Assembly (NCBI GenBank): GCA_946894095.1
Contig: OX335657.1
Location: forward strand, 5,332,001 to 5,396,000
Direction of reading: 5' to 3'
Source of the DNA: Incurvaria masculella
Taxonomy: Eukaryota; Arthropoda; Insecta; Lepidoptera; Incurvariidae
DNA: 64,000 nucleotides
The translations under genes were made by a program, and so were the position numbers. Shown here piece by piece: positions 57,501 through 64,000 of the stretch. Positions within the stretch are counted from its first letter, which is position 1; each line of letters starts with the position of its first letter. The notes below the pieces were generated by a model. That model was not told the DNA's origin and did no database searches. It saw only the letters and a list, made by a program, of their open reading frames with translations.

Positions 57501-59100
57501 ACGGACGCAGTATCGACGCAATAAAACACCAAAGTCACCCACGGAGACCCGATACCTGCGAAACGAATAACGGACCGGAACTACATTTTGGACATGGCCG
57601 GTGACCTCCAGTCGCGACAAGATTCGAAAAGCTAGCGGAGATGGGAGAGAAGTAAAAACTGGTTGAAACAACGACCAAGGCATTTAAAATTGAACAAAAA
57701 AGAAGTAATAACTATGAAAAATGTGCAGGACAGTATCATAGACTTGTTATTAATGGTTGCCAAAGTAAAATTTTGTATTTTTAAGTATCTAGATTTAGAG
57801 CAAGTGACAAACATACAATCTCGCAGGATTTGTTTGTGGCATCTTCTGTGTACAATGGTGTGCAATTACGTTGCTTAAGTAGCTTAAGCTAAATAAAAAA
57901 AAGCTACTACACTATCCAGGAAGCCTTATTAGATAGAAAACTTGTTTAAATTAAAGCTCATGACTACATACTTGACCGGGTACCTAACACGGTACTACCA
58001 ATTTTTTTTTTTTTTTTTTAAGTTAACAACTTGACAATCGATACAATTCTGTATCGTGTTTTTTTTTTTTTATTATTATTATTATTTTCTATTATTATTA
58101 TTTTCTCTGACATGGGTACTACATTATAGTATGAATTTGTTTATTTACTAACTTATATTAAATTTGATATTACCTTGTATCAAAAATGACGATGGCTTTT
58201 TACACCTGAATAATTTAGATCATAATTCCTATTAATTTAGAATAAGATGTCATTATAGTAGTCAAGAGTTTGCTCCTCACCAATGTATATAATGTTCTTA
58301 TAATAATGTTCTTTGTGAGCAGTAGTAATCAATCAATCACTGTAAACTAGTTTGTAAGTATCACTGGAAAAATAATAATACAATGACCAACCTGACGAAG
58401 TTTCTTGTCGGCTCTTCTTCGCCAGAAGTAATCGAACCGACAGGAAAAAAAAATGACGAATCCGAGTGTGTAATATACATCTAATGGAGGAAATAAAGAA
58501 ACTGAAACTGAAACTGAAGACTTGAATGAATGAAACCTAAGATCGCCATTATAATTTGATTGTTTGACATGTCCGAAACCAAATAATACAATTGTTAATG
58601 AATTGAGATATTTTGTCTTCTAAAATGCTTCAGGTAGTTAACGATATGGTAAAATATATTGTAGAAATAACGAGAAGATTCATGCCATACGTAGAAACAA
58701 ACCGCATTAAATTTCGCTAAGCGCTTTTGAAGTTATTAGGGAACAAATAGACAGAAAGACAGACAACCAGGCGCCAAACATAGCATTTTATCAGAGTAAA
58801 TGAAGACCTGCAAGTGGTCTTTCGGATCAAATTACAAAAGATCCTGATCAGAATAAAAAGCATCGCCTACATAGGGTGGTGTAACCTCAGCACTAATTTA
58901 GTAAAGCTGTGCAGTAAATTGCAATTAATCAGCATTATCTAAGTAATCACGAGCTGAATTAATGAGCGCATCCGCAACGCTTTGTGCGCATCTCGTGGGG
59001 GCGAACATGGTATTGAAGTAATTCTAGGTGCCAATATACAAGTAAAGTGTCTACTGCTTAAAGCTACGTATAACTATGAGTATGAAATTAATTAGTGAAT
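54550..59100. other. Non-coding DNA, probably SDR intron or upstream region
   Basis: No dehydrogenase N-terminal exon found. There are retroelement tails at about 54720-54920 (actgactagctgtggttccc...) and about 55010-55310 (catcaaaatcagttgcgtag...cgactttgttttatac). A LINE 3'-tail fragment lies at about 56110-56270. A GC-richer segment at 57400-57660 looks like a decayed mobile-element ORF but is unassigned. Poly-T and TTA runs lie at 57995-58100. Confidence 0.45.
58180..58530 (+). mobile_element. LINE 3'-tail fragment
   Basis: gacgatggctttttacacctgaat...agtttcttgtcggctcttcttcgccag...catctaatggaggaaataaagaaactgaaactgaaactga. Same family as 45940-46225 and the partial copies near 1780-1915, 5565-5620 and 56110-56270. 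Confidence 0.6.
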
Positions 59101-59109
59101 CTACTTATT

Positions 59110-59870
59110 CCCATGTAATTTCATATGCTCGGCGGATTAGTATGGTCCCCTTAAAAGTAATCACCGTCGGATATGATCCACATCTGCCAGCATATTTTCA
59201 ACTCATCAAAGCATTTTATGAAAATCACCTTCGGTGCCTTCAACGATTCGGTCTTTATCTTCTCCACGATTGCGAAAAGTCTTTTTTAAAAATGTCTTCA
59301 TCTTTGGGAACAAGAAAAAATTGCACCTGGGCGAATATAGTGGCTGAGGCATCAATGCGGTCTGGTTTTGGTAAAAAAATCGCGAACAAGCCGCGAGGCG
59401 TTAGTGGCCGCGTAATTATGGTGCAATTGGTATGAGTGGTTCTTCAACAATTCTGGTTTATGAATAGGAAAAAACAGAACAAATATATTTCTTCTTTTTA
59501 GCCCTGTCTGTACTCTGTCTTCTGAAGCCTTTCATTGCACCTTTATTTCAAAGTCATATTCACACACATTTCTCAACGGGTATAATTCGTTTGAGTAATC
59601 CTGAGTCTTCAGCAACATCATCCATGGGTGCTGGGCCATCTTTTAACTATGCTGATTTTTTTTAAGGTTTAATCAGTATGAGGCTCTAATTCCTCTGCCA
59701 CCCCTGTATTCAGTGATGATGATCCTGAATTGGAAAGCACAACTTTCTTGATTTTGCGCGTAATGTCATCAGGTTCTTGGCAGCCCATGCCTGATCTTGT
59801 CATCTTCAACGTTTCACGGCGCTCTTCGAAATGTTGTTTTCTTCATAGAAGATTGTCCTAAAGTGGTCTC
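59110..59870 (-). pseudogene. Mariner-like transposase relic
   Basis: In broken frames the minus strand encodes an N-terminal-like EERRETLKMTRSGMG segment (about 59790) and downstream FFLFPKMKTFLKKTFRNRG, then CWQMWIISDGDYFKGD (about 59150-59200). These correspond to the DFFLFPKLK block and the KCI..GDYFEGD end of mariner transposases. Multiple frameshifts; not functional. Confidence 0.6.
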
Positions 59871-60419
59871 ATTCCAACCGTGAAACTGTTTTTTGATCAC
59901 AATAAAACACGACTTACCAGTTTGTCAATCAAACTCCCCTACGCATCCGAAATACTGTAAATTATAAAAATGTTTTGGTACATCACAAACAATAAAACAA
60001 CCTAAGAAATAAATGGGCTTTTACAATGACATTAAAATTCGAAATTCGAATATTTCTTGTGTTCGTGTGAAATCAACAAAATGTGTCCAAATGTCTCTAT
60101 TTGGATAGCAGCTACTAGGAGAGGAGACATCCTTCGAACTGTTTGACACTTATTTAGAAGGTACTAACCGTATTGTGTAATTCTCGTAGCAACAGGTCGT
60201 TACTGCTACTGCTAGTAGAGACACTAATGAAAGTAACAGCATGTTGGTATGCAATAACATACGCGCAGACCTCTAGGTTGTGCCTGACAGAAACGTATCC
60301 TTTGTCTAAGACGTCACATTTTATTATGAACCATAAAAGTAACTATTTATACCACTTGGAACACAAACTGTACATCCATGACAAGCTATCTTCAGCCTCG
60401 GTAGCCACACCTCGGCTCC

Positions 60420-60500
60420 GATATCATGGTTAAGCGACCCTAGGCCCGGTTGGGTCCTGGCTGGTTGACCGTTTTTGACCGTTCAGGCTGGCCGTGGTTT
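60420..60500 (+). mobile_element. SINE family-2 fragment
   Basis: gttaagcgaccctaggcccggttgggtcctggctggttgaccgttt...caggctggccgtggt, the central part of family 2 without interruption. Confidence 0.5.
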
Positions 60501-61169
60501 CCTTGTTCACATTCGCATTGAATTGCATTAAATGCAGCATGGATATTTTTTGTATTAAATTATGCAGATATTTGGATTGAACATCAAGTAGAGCTAGGCA
60601 TGAACCTGTTTAACATCACACAGCCAACTCTCTCGGTAACACGTATATATATGTAGGCGGCACCGGCCAAGCCAGAATGCTTAATACTATTTTGTCCATG
60701 CCAAAGTTTGAATAAATTAACTAACATGACGGATTACCTGTCGAACTTGCGAATGTATCGTGCCTACGGATAAGATATTTTTTCCAAGACCTATTTGCAT
60801 GAAGAAATATATGTTTTATTTATGCACACAACAAATCAAGGAGGAGATTTTTCATATAGTTTTATATTTTTTTATATATTCAGTTTAATTTTGTATCGAA
60901 TAGAGTAGAACTGCAAAAAGGTGGATTTTTTCTAGTAAACTTTTGGGGTAAATAATTAAATTACTTACTAAAATGTATCTAACCTAATCTGTAAAAGACC
61001 TTTGTAAGTTAGCAATTTATCTTTTCTCCTAAGGCTTATCTAGGTATTAGTAGTTCAACAAGCTGATGCCGGGTTTGTTTTGCATCACCCGTTTCACCTC
61101 CGCGCGATGCGAGCGCTTCATTGTAATCGGTCTGCGATGTCCTGCTGGACTTTTGAATGCGACCGTACA

Positions 61170-61686
61170 TTAAGGTGGCCCTTCCCAACTGGACTAACTC
61201 ATTCGCGGGCATAGTACATAACCGTAATATTGCGCTCTGGGACCTTCTCTGTTTAAAAAAAAAGGCTCCACGATGAGGAGGATGCAACATGTCCACAAGA
61301 CAATGCGCATAGTGTTTGGTTTGGTAAGATTTACGAAAAAAATTATTACAAAAATACTTATAGCTAAAGGTAAATCACGACCGCTGTAGTCAAAAATGAA
61401 ACGAAAACCAAATTGATTATTAATCTTCATGAAACAAGCTAGGTCTGATGACTAACCATTTTGTTTTATCGTTGAGTAATTCACGTCCAGAATTATTGTT
61501 TAAAACGCGCGAAAAATAACAACTTTCGGACCTTATAACTTAGAAACCAAACACTATTTTACAATGCCAATAGTCATCAGACATCTAGTTTGATCAAATA
61601 AAGCTGTTTCGAGTATAATTTTGGATATCTGACAAGAAATATGCGCATTATCTTCTTTTCACGTTTGTATGAGGAGTTGAGCGGGA
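61170..61686 (-). mobile_element. TTAA-flanked MITE, degraded copy 4
   Basis: Begins ttaaggtggcccttcccaac and then follows the reverse orientation of the 550-bp family with many substitutions (gcgctctgggaccttctctg, gcgcgaaaaataacaactttcgg). The right terminus has lost its inverted repeat (gttgagcgggaacg). Confidence 0.65.
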
Positions 61687-62087
61687 ACGTTATATATCGA
61701 TAGTTAGCCAAAAGAGAACGAACCAACGTTTAAAGTTGGGTATACACCTCCAGTTGATATGTTACCAGTGGACAAAAACCTGCACGGGGTCAGCTTTTCG
61801 GCGCCGATACGACATTGTCACCTTTCGCCGCCTTGCCGGATTGGATCTTCGGTTCAGAAATCGGCGACCTCGAACGCTTTGAATGGTCAGGTCAGGGTTT
61901 TGTTCGTCTCCAAATGCTAAGTGTCATTTGAAAGAGCCGAAGCAATTAGATGTGAACTTGATCGACACAATCTGTTTGTCGGTGCGCTTTCTTCGTATGC
62001 TTTTGTTGATAATATAATGGGATATAGGTGCTTCAGTAACTAACTAGACGAAGAGCTTGTGTGGAATTGGTACCTCATAATCCAATA

Positions 62088-62155
62088 AAGAGCGTGACCC
62101 GTAGTGCACGGGTTTCGCGTCGAAGACCGCGGGTTCGAATCCCGGATAACTCTTT
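62088..62155 (+). repeat. tRNA-like sequence (SINE head or tRNA pseudogene)
   Basis: cccgtagtgcacggg forms a D-arm-like hairpin. ttcgcgtcgaa follows in the anticodon position. cgggttcgaatcccg is a perfect T-arm with box B. The ends aaagag and ctcttt pair, but the acceptor stem does not directly join the T-arm, so this is not a standard functional tRNA. Confidence 0.4.
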
Positions 62156-62250
62156 ATACCATTGATAAACTGTTGAATTCTTAATGAACAAAGACATTAA
62201 TAAAATGAATAAATAAATTAACCAAGATTGAAATGTACACGTCTATTTTA

Positions 62251-62329
62251 TTGTGTCATCAGTAAAAATACTACTGATGACACAAAAAAAAAGAATGTAA
62301 TAAATGCAGAAGAGTATTTATTACATTCT
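62251..62329. repeat. Two adjacent perfect hairpins
   Basis: ttgtgtcatcagta (62251-62264) pairs with tactgatgacacaa (62272-62285). agaatgtaataaat (62292-62305) pairs with atttattacattct (62316-62329). Both stems are perfect over 14 bp. Confidence 0.8.
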
Positions 62330-64000
62330 ATTTTTATTCCGAAGTTCGGCTTTTGTCAAAATGATTCCTATGAAAGGTTTTCTTATTTCAGGTAATAAAC
62401 GATATATGTGCCAAATATCATCTAGATCCTTCCAGCCGTTTTTGCGTCATTGGTAACTAAAATCAAAACATTCAAACTTATATAGTAGGACTAGTGGATA
62501 AGTAGGATTATTTGCTAGAGTTATCTACCGTAATAAATTGTAATTAATATTTAGCAGAAAAATGACAATAATCATGATAACTTACGTCGCCAATCAACCT
62601 TCAATTAATAAAATTAAATGAGACCATTCGAACATATTAAACATTAACTACATGCAAAGGTACGAATAAGGTTGCTACGCAACGCAAGTTACAAGATAGT
62701 TCGTTAACATTCGCTCTAGGTGTATAATGACATTAAGGTCGGCACTATGGTCTAATGTCGCGTTGAATTGTGGTCTTTTGCTACGTGAAAATTATGATTG
62801 GCTTCATTAAAGTCGTAGTCACGAGTGTGAAAGTTTCTGATTATACGAACCATCTCTAGCGCTAAATGAACATTTGAGAAAGCATTTTTACGAGTCATTC
62901 GCAAGAACTAAATCGTTTCCGCGCATTTCTTGTATATTGTAGGTATTTACATACTCTAAGTCTGTATACCAGACCACACCTATAACCTAAAAGAACTTTT
63001 TTTTCCCCGGGCGCCACATATAATACTATGTTCTTATTAATTTCAATCTGTGATCGAATTAACGTCTGATTAGAAGTCACAAAACGTCGCAACGATCTTC
63101 GTTCAAACTTACTACGGGTTGCAAATTGATTGAAGTCCCTAGTCGGAGTTCTACGCTAACGCGAAAAACCGGTTCCGTCGATCGTATTCTGTGCGTCGCA
63201 AGTAGCAATATTTCGGTGCTCGCGAATTTGGATGGACTCGAAATTCGTCTAATTTTGCACATTTGACAGCGTACCAAAACGGCTATACTCGACATTAAGA
63301 GGACATTTTAGGACACTGGTTGTCGAACATCAAACAGCTTTCAGTGCTAGTTATCGCCATATTATTGAAAAAATATTTCTGTAAGAAAAACGTAGTGTGA
63401 AATATTTGTAAGCTGAAGATATGCTGCCTGTGGGTGGAATCATATTGTAGCCAATAAAGAAATTAGTTTTATTCATTGTCTGTGCTGATTTTCTACCAAA
63501 GGTGGGTTAACATTGTTTATTATTTTTTTGGCATTATGGCTTTCCCAAAAAGGTATCCGATTTTTCGTATGGTAAATCAACGAGGTTAGTTTAACCTATC
63601 ATTAGAACATTGTATACAATTAGTTAAATAAAAAGGAAGTTGGTAATGATACACGAACAGCGGAGCGTGCAGCGAAATCGAGCAAAAAAAATCCATTACG
63701 TAATGATAATAAAATTTTAGGTTTTCACCACGTTGCCAATCATCATTTGGTATGGTATTACAATTGGTTGCAGCGTTATATTTACCGTGGATTGCACAAT
63801 CTCTGGTTAGGGAGAATTTCGAAATTAAAATATATTCATCGTTATTTTTCGCTATAATACTAACAAGAGATTGTGTACTACACCTGTGTTTGTCGCTACC
63901 GCATCGCTAAACTTAGGGTTATAAATAATAATGTGATACAATATCCCTGTTATGAATAAACCCAAATCATTCTCTGAATGGTTTTGACCTTTGTGTGCAG
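62330..64000. other. AT-rich DNA at the window end
   Basis: No exon or clear repeat recognised, apart from a short retroelement-tail-like stretch at 62390-62500 (ccaaatatcatctagatccttccagccg). Confidence 0.4.

Noticed and set aside
59076..59435. 119-codon plus-strand ORF at 59.1 kb
   Set aside because: It is the antisense of a mariner transposase relic; the recognisable residues are on the minus strand.
1..64000. CRISPR arrays, prokaryotic operons or riboswitches
   Set aside because: The window is plainly animal nuclear DNA with spliced genes. The tandem repeats found lack spacer structure.

Overview
The window looks like nuclear DNA of a moth or butterfly (Lepidoptera). The background is AT-rich, the coding exons are short and GC-rich with GT-AG introns, and the introns and intergenic DNA are full of repeats of kinds common in Lepidoptera: tRNA-derived SINEs, LINE 3' ends, foldback MITEs and mariner relics. 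The assignment to the order is an inference from gene and repeat types; no species can be named.

Layout. (1) 1985-10487 (+): the last six coding exons of the mitochondrial pyruvate dehydrogenase E2 subunit (DLAT); its lipoyl-domain exons lie left of the window. (2) 10488-18660: repeat-rich intergenic DNA. (3) 18681-21308 (+): a complete, intronless cytosolic HSP90 gene with heat shock elements, TATA box, initiator, 724-codon ORF ending MEEVD and a poly(A) signal. (4) 21406-24300: retrotransposon relics and a long foldback element. (5) 24431-25378 (+): a two-exon gene for a 180-residue MORN-repeat protein. (6) 28117-41236 (+): a complete 14-exon integrin beta gene (808 codons when the last two exons are joined canonically), with upstream ORFs. 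(7) 45446-54549 (-): the last five coding exons of a short-chain dehydrogenase of the SDR16C/17beta-HSD type; its N-terminal exon or exons lie beyond 54549 and were not found. (8) 54550-64000: no gene recognised; LINE tails, a mariner relic, a degraded TTAA-flanked MITE, a tRNA-like element and hairpins.

The five genes have unrelated jobs (energy metabolism, chaperone, MORN protein, cell adhesion, lipid or retinoid redox), and nothing suggests that they act as a unit.

The most unusual part is 39.7-47.7 kb, where three separate local tandem expansions have copied gene ends. The integrin transmembrane-proximal exon, with its splice acceptor, is repeated about five times at ~183 bp. The integrin stop-codon region is repeated five times at 69 bp. 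A dehydrogenase exon end, with its splice donor, is repeated three times. A second notable signal is a family of exactly 550-bp elements with terminal inverted repeats and TTAA ends (three intact copies and one degraded), which looks like a non-autonomous piggyBac-type transposon.
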